From: Pseudomonas chlororaphis
GTDB lineage: Bacteria; Pseudomonadota; Gammaproteobacteria; Pseudomonadales; Pseudomonadaceae
DNA length: 64,000 bases
Assembly: GCF_000783395.1 (NCBI RefSeq)
Contig: NZ_JSFK01000001.1
Coordinates: forward strand, 765,176-829,175
Reading direction: 5' to 3'
The position numbers and the translations under genes are program-made. Position 1 is the stretch's first letter, and each line of letters begins with the position of its first letter. The notes beneath the pieces were generated by a model. The model was not told the origin of the DNA. It ran no database searches and saw only the letters and a program-made list of their open reading frames with translations. Shown here in pieces: positions 35,150-45,645 of this stretch.

Positions 35150-36058
35150 CTAGCGGGCTGTCGCCTGCGCAGGTTTCACCGACGCCGGCTTCAACACCAG
35201 CCACAACGCCAGCGCAATCAACACCCCGCCGTAGATATGCGCCATCGACAACGGCTCATCCAGCAACAACGCCCCCCACAACACGCCGAACGGCGGAATC
35301 ATGAAGGTCACCGTCATCGATTTCACCGGGCCAATGGAACTGAGCAGGCGGAAATAAATGATGTAGGCAAACGCCGTACAGCCCAGACCTAGACCGAGCA
35401 GCGACAACCAGACATTCCAGCCGCCCCAACTGACCGGTGGCGCGGTGATCACGCTGTAGCCGAACAGCGGCAACAGGAACAACGTTGCGCCGAGCATGCT
35501 GCCCAGCGCCGACAATCGGCTGTCCAGTCCACCGGCCTGATCCAGCCAGCGTCGCGCGAGGAAACCGGCAAAGCCATAGCAAGTGGTTGCGAGCAAGCAG
35601 GCGAGGGCGCCCAGCAACAGTTGCATGTCAAAGGCCACGGGACCGGCGCGGGTCAGTACGCCAACGCCGAACAGGCCGAGGAACACCCCGCCCAGTTTGG
35701 CTGCGGTGAGTTTTTCACTGAAGAACAACCCGCCAATCAGCACGCCCATCAGCGGCGTGGTGGCATTGAAAATCGCCGAATAGCCGGCTGGCAGTACCTG
35801 AGCGGCGACCGAATACAGCGTCGCCGGAATTCCCGAGTTGATCACGCCCAGCAGCATCACGGTTTTCAGTTTGCCTTTGAAATCCCAGCGCACGCGCATC
35901 AGTCCGAGAATCACCAGCAGGCCAACGGCCGCAATCGATACGCGAAAGAACCCGGTCGGAATCGTGCCGATCGCTGGCGCGATAATGCGCATGAACAGAA
36001 AACTTGCGCCCCAGATGGCCGCCAGCGACAACATACGGAAAATATCGACAGGGCTCAC
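35150..36058 (-). CDS. EamA/DMT-family exporter
   Basis: 302 residues with ten membrane segments. It starts at GTG 36058 (MSPVDIFRMLSLAAIWGASFLFMRIIAPAIG), after AAGGAGA. The second repeat holds GCTAFAYIIYFRLLSSIGPVKSMTVTFMIPPFGVLWG, and the first ATLYSVAAQVLPAGYSAIFNATTPL. Substrate unknown. It is convergent with the DMT gene at 34152 and clearly different in sequence. It lies downstream of the MCP on the same strand, separated by 85 bases. Confidence 0.88.
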   Translation of the reverse strand: MSPVDIFRMLSLAAIWGASFLFMRIIAPAIGTIPTGFFRVSIAAVGLLVILGLMRVRWDFKGKLKTVMLLGVINSGIPATLYSVAAQVLPAGYSAIFNATTPLMGVLIGGLFFSEKLTAAKLGGVFLGLFGVGVLTRAGPVAFDMQLLLGALACLLATTCYGFAGFLARRWLDQAGGLDSRLSALGSMLGATLFLLPLFGYSVITAPPVSWGGWNVWLSLLGLGLGCTAFAYIIYFRLLSSIGPVKSMTVTFMIPPFGVLWGALLLDEPLSMAHIYGGVLIALALWLVLKPASVKPAQATAR

Positions 36059-36143
36059 GGCGGGTCTCCTTCCTTGATCGGGACGAGAGTGTTGCCGAGC
36101 GCCCTGACGATGGCAACCGCTATTCGGGCATTCAACTTTTTGC

Positions 36144-37769
36144 TCAGATCACAAAGCGTGTCACCAGACCGTTGAGATCGACTGCCAGACGCGACAACTC
36201 CTGGCTCGCCGCCGAAGTCTGAGTCGCCCCGGCGGCTGTCTGTGTCGAGAGGTCACGGATGGTCACCAGATTCTGATCGACCTCACGCGCCACCAAAGCC
36301 TGTTGCTCGGCCGCGCTGGCGATCACCAGATTGCGTTGGTTGATCTGCGAGATCGACGCGGTGATTTTCTCCAGCGCCTGGCCCGCGCTGTTGGCTCGGC
36401 GCAACGTCTGACCCGCTTGCTCGGCGCTGCTCTGCAATGCACCCACTGTTGCCCCGGTGCCTTGCTGGATGCTGCTGATCATCAGCTCGATTTCTTCGGT
36501 GGAATTCTGTGTGCGTTGTGCCAGCGAACGCACTTCGTCGGCGACCACGGCAAAACCGCGCCCGGCTTCACCGGCGCGTGCCGCTTCGATTGCCGCATTG
36601 AGCGCCAACAAGTTGGTCTGCCCGGCAATCCCGCGAATCACCTCCAGCACCTTGCTGATATCCTGTGCCTGCGTGGCCAGCCCCTCGGCTTGTGCGGAAG
36701 CGCCGAGTACCGCATCGACCAGCTCCTGAATCGAACTGATGGTTTCGCTGACCTGCACGTGGCCGTGCTTGCTGTCCTCGTTCGACGCGGCAGACGCCTC
36801 GGCGCTGGACACCGCGTTGGCGGCGACTTCGTCCACCGCCGTACTCATCTCGGTGACTGCTGTAGCGGCTTGTTCGATCTGATCGTTCTGCTGTTGCAGG
36901 CCGCGGGTGCTTTGCTCCATCACCGAACTCATTTCCTCGGCCGCGGACGCCAATTGCTGCGCCGATTCGCTGATACCGCGAATGGTCGAGCGCAGATTGC
37001 CCTGCATCTCGGTCAAGGCGTCGAGCAGATGCGCAGCCTCATCTTTACCGGTGCTGACGATCTGGCCGCTGAGGTCGCCGGCGGCAATGCGTCGTGCCAC
37101 GTCCAGTGCCTGATTGATCGGGGTGGTGATGCTGCGGGTCAACTGCCAGGCCAACAGCAGCGTGGCAATCAGGGCAATCACGATGATGGTCGCGACGATC
37201 CACAATGCCCGTTGGTACATCGCTGCGGCGGCATCGGCGGCGGCGTCGGCACCTTGCTGATTGAACGCGATCATCTGCTCAAGGGTTTTGTCGAGCAGCG
37301 TTCCCTGCGGCGCCAGTTCATTGTTAAGCCGCGTGTAGGCCTGTTCACTTTGCCCGGCGTCGATCTGGCCGATGATCTGTTCGAGAATGCTCATGTACTT
37401 GGCGGTATTGGCATTCAAGCCATCGAGCATCAGCCGTTCTTCTTCGCTGGTGAGCAGGGCTTTGTGATCGGCGAGGCGCTTGAGCAGTTCTTCGCGCTGC
37501 GCCTTGATGATGCCTTTGCTTCTGTCGCGCACAGCAGACTGGGTGCTGGTGATCAGGCGCAAGGATTCAAGACGGATGCTGGCGATATTCGCCGCCGCGT
37601 CATGAATGCTTTCGATACTCGGCATCCACGACTCTTCGATCACTGCCGCACTTTCGCGCAGGGTTTTCATTTGGCCCAGACCGAACAGGCCGACCACCAC
37701 CAGCAGACTGGCCAAAACGGCAAAGCTCAAACTGGCGCGCAAACCTATGCGCAGATTCCGGATAGACAT
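36144..37769 (-). CDS. Methyl-accepting chemotaxis protein
   Basis: 541 residues. Transmembrane helices are near residues 13-30 and 190-210. The periplasmic part is a four-helix bundle of the 4HB_MCP type (about 32-185). A HAMP domain follows ([22 protein letters not shown]), then the signalling tip [33 protein letters not shown] near 390. No CheR-docking pentapeptide is seen at the C terminus. The stimulus is unknown; no che genes are nearby. Single gene. Confidence 0.94.
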   Translation of the reverse strand: MSIRNLRIGLRASLSFAVLASLLVVVGLFGLGQMKTLRESAAVIEESWMPSIESIHDAAANIASIRLESLRLITSTQSAVRDRSKGIIKAQREELLKRLADHKALLTSEEERLMLDGLNANTAKYMSILEQIIGQIDAGQSEQAYTRLNNELAPQGTLLDKTLEQMIAFNQQGADAAADAAAAMYQRALWIVATIIVIALIATLLLAWQLTRSITTPINQALDVARRIAAGDLSGQIVSTGKDEAAHLLDALTEMQGNLRSTIRGISESAQQLASAAEEMSSVMEQSTRGLQQQNDQIEQAATAVTEMSTAVDEVAANAVSSAEASAASNEDSKHGHVQVSETISSIQELVDAVLGASAQAEGLATQAQDISKVLEVIRGIAGQTNLLALNAAIEAARAGEAGRGFAVVADEVRSLAQRTQNSTEEIELMISSIQQGTGATVGALQSSAEQAGQTLRRANSAGQALEKITASISQINQRNLVIASAAEQQALVAREVDQNLVTIRDLSTQTAAGATQTSAASQELSRLAVDLNGLVTRFVI

Positions 37770-38164
37770 CAGAGTGCTCCTTGATCTTTGAGGGGAGGTC
37801 GTCCTCGTCAGCGAGGATCTTGTTATGAGGCGGGTGATGGCGGGCTGTATATCAAAGTGCCACTATTTTGGTAAGACCAATCTGGCGTCGTCGCTGACGT
37901 TGCGTGAATTCGCAGCAAAGCCACGGACTAGACGCATCAGTGCTGTATTGGATACGAAGCCCAGAGAATTCGCGGGCTGGTGCAGGATGAGAGGAAGAAC
38001 CGCTCAGGCGGTTAACTGACCGAACGGTCGATTAAAAAAACTTTGCTAAAAACTGTGTCGCTGTACAACCCTGACGCGGATTTGGCAGAAATTGCACTTC
38101 ACGCGCGCACGCTTGCGTGGCTAAGCTCAGGCACAGATTTCCCATGCACGCAGAGGTCTCATCT
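37770..38164. other. Gene-poor region before aceK
   Basis: 395 bases between divergent MCP and aceK. A hairpin (TCCTCG, loop TCAG, CGAGGA) at 37802-37817 lies in the MCP leader, and another (AACCGC, loop TCAG, GCGGTT) at 37998-38013 borders the strong dyad at 38012-38035. Possible short ORFs here lack coding signs. Confidence 0.6.
38012..38035. promoter_or_regulatory. Strong 24-base dyad, TetR-operator-like
   Basis: TTAACTGACCGAACGGTCGATTAA: perfect arms TTAA-N2-GACCG around a two-base centre, with N2-TTAA mirrored. The core GACCGAACGGTC resembles operators of TetR-family repressors. It lies 130-153 bases before the aceK start and 243 before the MCP start. No TetR gene is in the window, so the regulator is unidentified. 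Confidence 0.55.
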
Positions 38165-39886
38165 ATGCCGCAGCAATGGCCAGCCACCGACATCGCCCGC
38201 ATGATCCTCGATGGCTTCGACGATTATCGCGAGCATTTCCGGCGGATCACCGACGGCGCCCGGGAACGCTTCGAGCAGGCACGCTGGCAGGAGACGCAAA
38301 CGGCGTCGGCGGCGCGGATCAATCTCTATGAAGAAAAGGTCGGCGAAACCATCGCCCGTCTGCGCGAATACTTCGACGACGAAACGCTGATGAATGTCAG
38401 CTGCTGGCCGCTGGTGAAAAGCGCCTACATCAGCGTCATCGACCTGCGCTTCGACGATGAGCTGTCGGAGACCTGGTACAACTCGATTTTCTGCGGGCTG
38501 TTCAGCCATGACCTGATCAGCGACGGCTGCATGTTCATCCACACCACGCGCCCGAGCCTGCGCCGTGCACGCGCTGCGCAAACCCGCACCTACAAGCCCC
38601 AAGGCCAGTTGTCGGGGATGCTCGCGAGCATTTTTGCCGACTACCGTTTCAGCGAGGACTACGCCGATTTGCCGGGTGACCTGCGCCGGCTCGAAGCGCA
38701 ACTGCGCGAGAACCTGCCGGACTGGGTGTGCAAGGACCCGGAGCTGAGCGTCGAGCTGTTCTCCTCGGTGCTGTACCGCAACAAGGGCGCGTATCTGGTC
38801 GGGCGCATCTACACCCGCGACGAGCAATGGCCGTTGGTGATCCCGCTGTTGCACCGCGAAGGGCGCGGGATCCAGATCGATGCGCTGATCACCGACGAAG
38901 CCGACGTGTCGATCATCTTCTCGTTCACCCGTTCGTACTTCATGGTCGATGTGCCGGTGCCGGCGGAATTTATCGGCTTCCTGCGGCGCATCCTGCCGGG
39001 CAAGCACATCGCCGAGCTGTACACCTCGATCGGTTTCTACAAGCACGGAAAATCCGAGTTCTACCGCGCGCTGATCAATCATCTGGCCAACACCGACGAC
39101 CAGTTCATCATGGCGCCGGGCGTGCGCGGCATGGTCATGAGCGTGTTCACCCTGCCGGGCTTCAACACCGTGTTCAAGATCATCAAGGACCGGTTTTCGC
39201 CGTCGAAAAACGTCGACCGCGCCACGGTGATCGAGAAGTATCGACTGGTAAAAAGTGTCGACCGGGTAGGACGCATGGCCGATACCCAGGAGTTCGCCGA
39301 CTTCCGTTTTCCGCTGAGCAAGTTTGATCCGGCCTGTCTTGAGGAATTGTTGGAAGTGGCGCCGTCGACGGTTTCAGTCGAAGGCGACACCGTGTTGATC
39401 CGCCACTGTTGGACCGAACGGCGGATGACCCCGCTCAATCTGTATCTGGAAAACGCCAATGACGCGCAAGTGCGCGAGGCGCTGGAGGATTACGGCCTGG
39501 CGATCAAGCAACTGGCGGCGGCGAACATCTTTCCCGGCGACATGCTGCTGAAGAATTTTGGCGTCACCCGGCATGGGCGTGTGGTGTTTTATGACTACGA
39601 CGAAATCTGCTTTCTGACCGAAGCCAACTTCCGCCACATCCCTGCGCCGCGTACGCCGGAGGACGAAATGGCTTCGGAGCCGTGGTATTCGATCGGGCCG
39701 CTGGATGTGTTTCCCGAGGAATTTCCGCCGTTTCTGTTTGCTGATTCGGGGCAGCGCAAGCTGTTCGATCAGTTGCATGGCGAGTTGTATAACGCCGATT
39801 ACTGGAAGAGTTTGCAGGAGGCGATTCGTGCCGGCAAAGTCATAGACGTCTTTCCCTATCGGCGTAAAGGGTTGGATAACGAGTAA
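38165..39886 (+). CDS. aceK: Isocitrate dehydrogenase kinase/phosphatase
   Basis: 573 residues, the full AceK length. It phosphorylates isocitrate dehydrogenase to send carbon into the glyoxylate bypass on acetate, and removes the phosphate on better carbon sources. The nucleotide-binding loop [15 protein letters not shown] is near residue 315. The regulatory N-terminal half (about 1-310) and the kinase-fold C-terminal half including [13 protein letters not shown] and [13 protein letters not shown] are visible. ATG 38165 follows AGAGG; ATG 38144 is an alternative. No aceA/aceB next to it. Confidence 0.95.
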   Translation: MPQQWPATDIARMILDGFDDYREHFRRITDGARERFEQARWQETQTASAARINLYEEKVGETIARLREYFDDETLMNVSCWPLVKSAYISVIDLRFDDELSETWYNSIFCGLFSHDLISDGCMFIHTTRPSLRRARAAQTRTYKPQGQLSGMLASIFADYRFSEDYADLPGDLRRLEAQLRENLPDWVCKDPELSVELFSSVLYRNKGAYLVGRIYTRDEQWPLVIPLLHREGRGIQIDALITDEADVSIIFSFTRSYFMVDVPVPAEFIGFLRRILPGKHIAELYTSIGFYKHGKSEFYRALINHLANTDDQFIMAPGVRGMVMSVFTLPGFNTVFKIIKDRFSPSKNVDRATVIEKYRLVKSVDRVGRMADTQEFADFRFPLSKFDPACLEELLEVAPSTVSVEGDTVLIRHCWTERRMTPLNLYLENANDAQVREALEDYGLAIKQLAAANIFPGDMLLKNFGVTRHGRVVFYDYDEICFLTEANFRHIPAPRTPEDEMASEPWYSIGPLDVFPEEFPPFLFADSGQRKLFDQLHGELYNADYWKSLQEAIRAGKVIDVFPYRRKGLDNE

Positions 39887-39895
39887 GGCCTGAAA

Positions 39896-40071
39896 CCCTC
39901 ACCCCAGCCCTCTCCCAGAGGGAGAGGGAGCCGACCGAGTTGTCTTGCGCCAAACATTGACCTGAAAGATTTTGGCGATTATGGGTTCGGCAAAGCTCTT
40001 TCAGGTCGATGTACCTTTGAAGCATCCCCCAATTGGTCCCCTCTCCCTCCGGGAGAGGGCTAGGGTGAGGG
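39896..40071. repeat. 176-bp element with CCCTCTCCC inverted ends
   Basis: The left end is CCCTCACCCCAGCCCTCTCCC with a short hairpin (CCCTCTCCC AGA GGGAGAGGG); the right end mirrors it (CCCTCTCCCTCCGGGAGAGGG, then CTAGGGTGAGGG). Interior has a second inverted pair ACCTGAAAG / CTTTCAGGT about 39970-40008. It looks like a non-autonomous, MITE-like intergenic element after the aceK stop. Confidence 0.7.
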
Positions 40072-40156
40072 CCGCAATCCCCCTGACACGCCACAAATCC
40101 CCCAAATCTGCGACAATCCGCCCCCTGCATAAATAGACGACCGAATTGCCTACCCG

Positions 40157-43100
40157 ATGACCGACGAATCGCCCTCCATCGACAAACTGCTGAAGAACCT
40201 CGATCACGCCATGCTCGCCGACCGTCACCGGCTGCGGCGGCAGTTGCTTGAGCTGCGCAAGAAACCCGACGAGGCCAAACTGGCTCAGTGGGTGACGCGC
40301 ATGCAGGCGTCCTGTGATCAGGTGCTGGCGCGCCGTGCCAGCCTGCCGGTGATTCGTTACGACGACAGTCTGCCGATCGCGGCCAAGCGCGACGAGATCA
40401 AGAAGGCGCTGGAAAAGCATCAGGTGTTGATCATCGCCGGCGAAACCGGCTCGGGCAAAACCACCCAGTTGCCGAAAATCTGCCTGGAAATCGGTCGCGG
40501 TCATCACGGTCTGATCGGCCACACCCAACCGCGCCGAATCGCTGCTCGCAGCGTCGCCAGCCGCGTCGCCGAAGAACTCGGCACGCCGCTCGGTGCGCTG
40601 GTCGGCTATCAGGTGCGGTTCGAGGATCAAAGCGATTCCAACACCCTGATCAAGCTGATGACCGACGGCATCCTGCTCGCGGAAACCCAGAACGATCGCT
40701 ACCTCGAACGCTACGACACGATCATCGTCGACGAAGCCCACGAGCGCAGCCTCAACATCGACTTCCTGCTCGGTTACCTGAAAACCCTGCTGCCGCGTCG
40801 CCCGGATCTGAAAGTCATCATCACCTCGGCGACCATCGATCTGGAGCGTTTCTCCAAGCACTTCGATGACGCGCCGATTGTTGAAGTCTCCGGTCGTACC
40901 TTCCCGGTGGACACCTGGTATCGCCCGCTGACCCTGGAGCAGGACGAAGAGGGCAACCGTGTCGAGGATGACCTGACGGTGGATCAGGCAATCCTCGCCA
41001 CCCTCGATGAAATTGCCGCGTACGAACGCAGCGAGCGCCGCAGTCCCGGTGATGTGCTGGTGTTCCTGCCCGGCGAGCGCGAGATTCGCGACGCCGCCGA
41101 TATGCTGCGCAAGGCGCAAATCAAGCACACTGAAATTCTGCCGTTGTACGCGCGCTTGTCGCCGGCCGAACAGCAGCGGATTTTCCAATCGCACCCGGGC
41201 CGTCGCGTGGTGCTGGCGACCAACGTCGCCGAAACCTCGCTGACCGTGCCGGGCATCCGTTATGTGATCGACAGCGGCACCGCGCGCATCAGCCGCTACA
41301 GCTATCGCGCCAAAGTGCAGCGCTTGCCGATCGAAGCGATTTCCCAGGCCAGTGCCAACCAGCGTAAAGGTCGCTGCGGCCGGGTCGAGCCGGGTATCTG
41401 CATTCGGTTGTACAGCGAAGAAGATTTTATCGGGCGTCCGGAATTTACCGATCCGGAGATTCTGCGCACCAACCTCGCCGCGGTCATTTTGCAGATGCTG
41501 CATCTGCGTCTCGGCGAGATCACCGCGTTCCCGTTTATCGAGCCGCCGGATGGCAAGGCGATCAGCGACGGTTTCAACCTGCTGCAAGAGCTCTCGGCGG
41601 TGGATCGCAACAGTCAGCTGACCCCGCTCGGTCGGCAATTGGCGCGCTTGCCGGTGGACCCGCGCATGGGCCGTATGCTGCTTGAAGCAGCCAAGCTCGG
41701 CAGTTTGCAGGAAGTGCTGATCGTCGCCAGTGCCATGTCGATTCAGGACCCGCGCGAGCGTCCGCCGGAGCGTCAGCAAGCAGCCGATCAGGCTCACGCA
41801 CAGTGGAAGGATGTCGATTCGGATTTCGCCGGTTTGGTAAATCTGTGGCGTGGTTTTGAAGAGCAACGCCAGGCGCTGACTGCGAGTCCGCTGCGCAACT
41901 GGTGCCGCAAGAATTTCCTCAATTATCTGCGTCTGCGCGAGTGGCGCGATTCCCATCGACAGTTGAGCCTGATCTGCCGCGACATGCAGTTGAGCCTCAA
42001 CAAAGAGCCGGCGGACTACCCGAAACTGCATAAAGCGGTTTTGGTCGGCCTGCTCAGCCAGATCGGTCAGAAAACCGAGGACGGCGATTACCTCGGCGCG
42101 CGTCAGCGACGCTTCTGGATTCACCCGTCATCGGGCATCGGCAAGAAGCGTCCGCAATGGCTGATGACCGCTGAACTGGTGGAAACCACCAAGCTCTACG
42201 CGCGCATGGTCGCCAAGATCGACGCCGACTGGATCGAGCCGCTGGCCGGGCACCTGGTCAAGAAAAACCATTTCGAACCGCACTGGGAGAAGAAGCGCGG
42301 TCAGGTCGTCGCGTTCGAACAGATCACCTTGTTCGGGCTGATCGTGGTCGGCCGCCGCCCGGTGCATTACGGCCCGGTGGATCCGGTGGTGTCCCGCGAG
42401 CTGTTTATTCGCGAAGGCCTGGTGCGTGGCGAGATTCAGTCAAAAGCCAAATGCCTGACCGCCAATCAGCAACTGCTGGAACAGCTCGACGAACTGGAAG
42501 CCAAGGCCCGTCGCCGCGATATTCTCGCCGACGAAGAAACCCTGTACGCGTTCTACGACGCGCGGTTGCCGGCGGAGATTCACCAGACCGCGACCTTCGA
42601 CAGTTGGTATCGAGTCAACAGCCAGAAGAACCCGCAACTGCTGATCATGCGCGAAGAGGACGTACTGGCCCGCGAGGCCAGTGAAGTCACCGCGCGCGAT
42701 TACCCGGACACGCTGCACATCGGCGATCTGGAACTGGCACTGACCTACCACTTCGAACCCAATCACCCGCGCGACGGCGTGACCCTGCGCGTGCCGGCGC
42801 CGCTGCTGCCGATGCTGCCGCCGGAACGTCTGGAATGGCTGGTGCCGGGGCTGATCGAGGCCAAGTGCATCGCCCTCGTGCGCAACCTGCCGAAAGCGCT
42901 GCGCAAGAACTTCGTGCCGGTGCCGGACTTCATCAAAGCCGCGTTGCAACGCATGACCTTTGCCGAGGGTTCGTTGCCGCAGGCACTGGGCCGAGAATTG
43001 CTGCGCATGACCGGCGCGCGGGTCAGCGACGAGGCGTGGGCAGAAGCCGAGCAAGGCGTCGAGGGGCATCTGCGGATGAACCTGGAAATCGTCGACGGCC

Positions 43101-44068
43101 AGGGCAAGTTCCTCGGCGAAGGCCGCGATCTGGCCGAGCTGACCGCACGGTTTGCCGAAGCCAGTCAGGCTGCGCTGGCGGTGCCGCAGAGCGCGAAAAG
43201 CCAGCAACCGGTGGAGGCGAAAGTCTTTGCGCCGGTGGCGGAAAAGACTCAACAGAAGATCGCCGGGCTATCGATGACGGTGTATCCGGCGCTGGTCGAA
43301 GAGGGTGGTACGGTCAAGGAAGGGCGCTTCTCCACCCCGGCTGAAGCCGAGTTCCAGCATCGTCGTGCCTTGCAGCGGTTGTTGATGCAGCAACTGGCGG
43401 AGCCGGCCAAATTCCTGCGCGGCAAGTTGCCGGGGCAGACCGAACTGGGCTTGCTCTATCGCGAGCTGGGCCGGGTTGATGCGCTGGTTGAAGACATTCT
43501 GCTGGCCAGCCTCGACAGCTGCATTCTTGAAGGTGAAGACCCACTGCCCCGTGACGGTGCCGGGTTGGCGGCGTTGGCCGAGCGCAAACGTGGCAACTGG
43601 ACCGAGCACGCCGAGCGCGTGGCGCGGCTGACGCTGGAGATTCTCAAGCTCTGGCACGGTCTGCAAAAACGCTTCAAAGGCAAGATCGACCTTGCTCAGG
43701 CCGTGGCGTTGAATGACATCAAGCAGCAGATCAATAATCTGGTTTACCCGGGGTTTGTCCGCGAGACGCCGATGCAGTGGCTCAAGGAGTTGCCGCGTTA
43801 CCTGAAAGCGGTCGAACAGCGTTTCGAAAAACTCGGCGCGCAGGTGCAGAAGGATCGCGTCTGGAGCGGCGAACTCGCCGGTCTCTGGGCGCAATATCAG
43901 GCTCGCGCCGCCAAGCATGCGCAAGAAGGCAAACGCGATCCGCAGCTGGAGTTGTACCGCTGGTGGCTGGAGGAATATCGGGTCTCGCTGTTCGCCCAGC
44001 AGTTGGGCACGAAAACGCCGATTTCCGACAAACGCCTGAACAAGCAGTGGAGCCAGGTCGAACCGTAA
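40157..44068 (+). CDS. hrpA: ATP-dependent RNA helicase HrpA (DEAH/RHA)
   Basis: 1303 residues, full HrpA length. Motif I is GETGSGKTTQLPK near residue 96, the DEAH box is VDEAHERSLNID near 195, SAT at ITSATIDLERFS near 220, and the helicase C domain includes VVLATNVAETSLTVPGI and the arginine-rich QRKGRCGRV near 410. The HA2 and OB-fold follow, then the DUF3418 C-terminal third found in HrpA. It remodels ribosomes or mRNA. The ATG has a weak upstream site. Single gene between repeats. Confidence 0.96.
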   Translation: MTDESPSIDKLLKNLDHAMLADRHRLRRQLLELRKKPDEAKLAQWVTRMQASCDQVLARRASLPVIRYDDSLPIAAKRDEIKKALEKHQVLIIAGETGSGKTTQLPKICLEIGRGHHGLIGHTQPRRIAARSVASRVAEELGTPLGALVGYQVRFEDQSDSNTLIKLMTDGILLAETQNDRYLERYDTIIVDEAHERSLNIDFLLGYLKTLLPRRPDLKVIITSATIDLERFSKHFDDAPIVEVSGRTFPVDTWYRPLTLEQDEEGNRVEDDLTVDQAILATLDEIAAYERSERRSPGDVLVFLPGEREIRDAADMLRKAQIKHTEILPLYARLSPAEQQRIFQSHPGRRVVLATNVAETSLTVPGIRYVIDSGTARISRYSYRAKVQRLPIEAISQASANQRKGRCGRVEPGICIRLYSEEDFIGRPEFTDPEILRTNLAAVILQMLHLRLGEITAFPFIEPPDGKAISDGFNLLQELSAVDRNSQLTPLGRQLARLPVDPRMGRMLLEAAKLGSLQEVLIVASAMSIQDPRERPPERQQAADQAHAQWKDVDSDFAGLVNLWRGFEEQRQALTASPLRNWCRKNFLNYLRLREWRDSHRQLSLICRDMQLSLNKEPADYPKLHKAVLVGLLSQIGQKTEDGDYLGARQRRFWIHPSSGIGKKRPQWLMTAELVETTKLYARMVAKIDADWIEPLAGHLVKKNHFEPHWEKKRGQVVAFEQITLFGLIVVGRRPVHYGPVDPVVSRELFIREGLVRGEIQSKAKCLTANQQLLEQLDELEAKARRRDILADEETLYAFYDARLPAEIHQTATFDSWYRVNSQKNPQLLIMREEDVLAREASEVTARDYPDTLHIGDLELALTYHFEPNHPRDGVTLRVPAPLLPMLPPERLEWLVPGLIEAKCIALVRNLPKALRKNFVPVPDFIKAALQRMTFAEGSLPQALGRELLRMTGARVSDEAWAEAEQGVEGHLRMNLEIVDGQGKFLGEGRDLAELTARFAEASQAALAVPQSAKSQQPVEAKVFAPVAEKTQQKIAGLSMTVYPALVEEGGTVKEGRFSTPAEAEFQHRRALQRLLMQQLAEPAKFLRGKLPGQTELGLLYRELGRVDALVEDILLASLDSCILEGEDPLPRDGAGLAALAERKRGNWTEHAERVARLTLEILKLWHGLQKRFKGKIDLAQAVALNDIKQQINNLVYPGFVRETPMQWLKELPRYLKAVEQRFEKLGAQVQKDRVWSGELAGLWAQYQARAAKHAQEGKRDPQLELYRWWLEEYRVSLFAQQLGTKTPISDKRLNKQWSQVEP

Positions 44069-44387
44069 CGTTGATCGTTCCCACGCTCTGCGTGGGAATG
44101 CCTCTGGGGACGCTCCGCGTCCAGTGACGCGGAGCGTCACGGGCTGCATTCCCACGCAGGAGCGTGGGAACGATCATCCGTGTTGATCTTGAGAAAGGCG
44201 CCAAAAGTCCGCGTTTATGGCAAACTTCGCGACCATAAACGCCGGTTTCGCGACCCAGAGCCTTCGGCCGTGGTGCGAGACGGAATAAAGCGATGCCAGG
44301 TTTGCGTCCCCCGGATGGGAATAGACCCTTTGTGTGTTGGTACGACGGTTCCAGCACTTTCTGCCTGAACAGATTAGAGAAACGACC
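44069..44387. other. Intergenic region before KAS III
   Basis: 319 bases. The first part is a palindromic repeat (44073-44175). The rest (44176-44387) should hold the KAS III promoter; a loosely matching TTGATCTTGAGAAAGG stretch is near 44182. No gene is seen. Confidence 0.6.
44073..44175. repeat. Palindromic repeat, GATCGTTCCCACGC family
   Basis: GATCGTTCCCACGCTCTGCGTGGG ... and its inverted partner ending CGTGGGAACGATC directly after hrpA. Confidence 0.88.
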
Positions 44388-45509
44388 ATGCATAACGTCG
44401 TCATCAGCGGCACCGGCCTGTACACCCCGGCCAACAGCATCTCCAATGAAGAGCTGGTGCAGTCTTTCAATACCTACGTCGCCCAGTTCAACGCCGACAA
44501 CGCCGACGCGATCGCCAGCGGCGAAGTCCAGGCCCTGACCGAATCCAGCGCTGCGTTCATCGAAAAGGCTTCCGGCATCAAGAGCCGCTTCGTCATGGAC
44601 AAGGACGGCATCCTCGATCCACAACGCATGGCTCCGCGCCTGCCGGAGCGTTCCAACGACGAATGGTCGGTGCTCTGCCAGATGGCCATCGGCGCGGCCG
44701 AACAGGCCCTGCAACGCGCCGGCAAAACCGCCGCTGACATCGACGGCGTGATCGTTGCCTGCTCCAACCTGCAACGTGCCTACCCGGCCATCGCCATCGA
44801 AGTCCAGGAAGCACTGGGCATTCAGGGCTTCGGCTTCGACATGAACGTGGCCTGCTCTTCGGCGACCTTCGGCATTCAGGCCGCTGCCAATAGCGTACAA
44901 CTGGGCCAGGCCCGGGCGATCCTGATGGTCAACCCGGAAGTCTGCACCGGGCATCTGAACTTCCGTGACCGCGACAGCCACTTCATCTTCGGTGATGCCG
45001 CCACCGCCGTGGTCATCGAACGTGCTGACACAGCGACGTCCAAACACCAGTTCGATGTGGTCAGCACCAAGCTGCTGACCAAGTTTTCCAACAACATCCG
45101 CAACAACTTCGGCTTCCTCAACCGCGCGGCGGAAGAGGGCGTCGGTGCCCGCGACAAGCTGTTTGTGCAGGAAGGCCGCAAGGTGTTCAAGGATGTCTGC
45201 CCGATGGTCGCCGAGCTGATTGGTGAACATCTGCAAGAGAACCAGCTCAACGTCGGCGACGTGAAGCGCTTCTGGCTGCACCAGGCCAACCTGAGCATGA
45301 ACCACCTGATCGTGCGCAAACTGCTGGGTCGTGAAGCCACCGAAGAAGAAGCACCGGTGATTCTCGACACCTACGCCAACACCAGCTCCGCAGGTTCGGT
45401 CATTGCTTTCCACAAATATCAGGACGATCTGGCGAGCGGTTCGCTGGCGGTGCTGAGTTCGTTCGGTGCTGGCTATTCGATCGGCAGCGTGATTCTGCGC
45501 AAGCGTTGA
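44388..45509 (+). CDS. Beta-ketoacyl-ACP synthase III (PA3286-like)
   Basis: 373 residues. The thiolase-fold triad is readable: Cys in NVACSSATFG near residue 153, His in WLHQANLSMNH near 302, Asn in YANTSSAGS near 335. The PA3286-type KAS III of P. aeruginosa condenses octanoyl-CoA with malonyl-ACP to feed beta-oxidation intermediates into fatty-acid synthesis; the match of neighbourhood (next an ECF sigma gene, as with PA3285) supports this paralogue rather than standard FabH. ATG 44388 follows AGAGA. The gene ends before a hairpin. Confidence 0.88.
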   Translation: MHNVVISGTGLYTPANSISNEELVQSFNTYVAQFNADNADAIASGEVQALTESSAAFIEKASGIKSRFVMDKDGILDPQRMAPRLPERSNDEWSVLCQMAIGAAEQALQRAGKTAADIDGVIVACSNLQRAYPAIAIEVQEALGIQGFGFDMNVACSSATFGIQAAANSVQLGQARAILMVNPEVCTGHLNFRDRDSHFIFGDAATAVVIERADTATSKHQFDVVSTKLLTKFSNNIRNNFGFLNRAAEEGVGARDKLFVQEGRKVFKDVCPMVAELIGEHLQENQLNVGDVKRFWLHQANLSMNHLIVRKLLGREATEEEAPVILDTYANTSSAGSVIAFHKYQDDLASGSLAVLSSFGAGYSIGSVILRKR

Positions 45510-45588
45510 AATTGGTTTAATTTCCTCTTAATCGCGCCGACCTTTCCTACATCCGAATCGGCTCAAACGCTGTAATTTTTCGGAAATG

Positions 45589-45610
45589 GCGGCAGGTGAA
45601 GACCTGCCGC
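45589..45610 (+). terminator. Candidate terminator after KAS III gene
   Basis: Perfect nine-base stem GCGGCAGGT / ACCTGCCGC with GAAG tetraloop, followed by GTTTATTT. It could also lie in the leader of the sigma factor gene, which starts 36 bases later. The T-run is short. Confidence 0.6.
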
Positions 45611-45645
45611 GTTTATTTCCGGAATCGGGACAAGGGGATTGATGG

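Noticed and set aside
37825..38019. 64-residue ORF before aceK
   Set aside because: No ribosome site, no coding bias, and it runs into the operator-like dyad.
40001..42124. 707-residue open frame on the minus strand
   Set aside because: It is antisense to hrpA, whose plus-strand motifs are certain; the composition is a shadow of high-GC codon bias.
43782..45413. 543-residue minus-strand frame
   Set aside because: Spans hrpA end, a palindromic repeat and the KAS III gene on the opposite strand; no family features.
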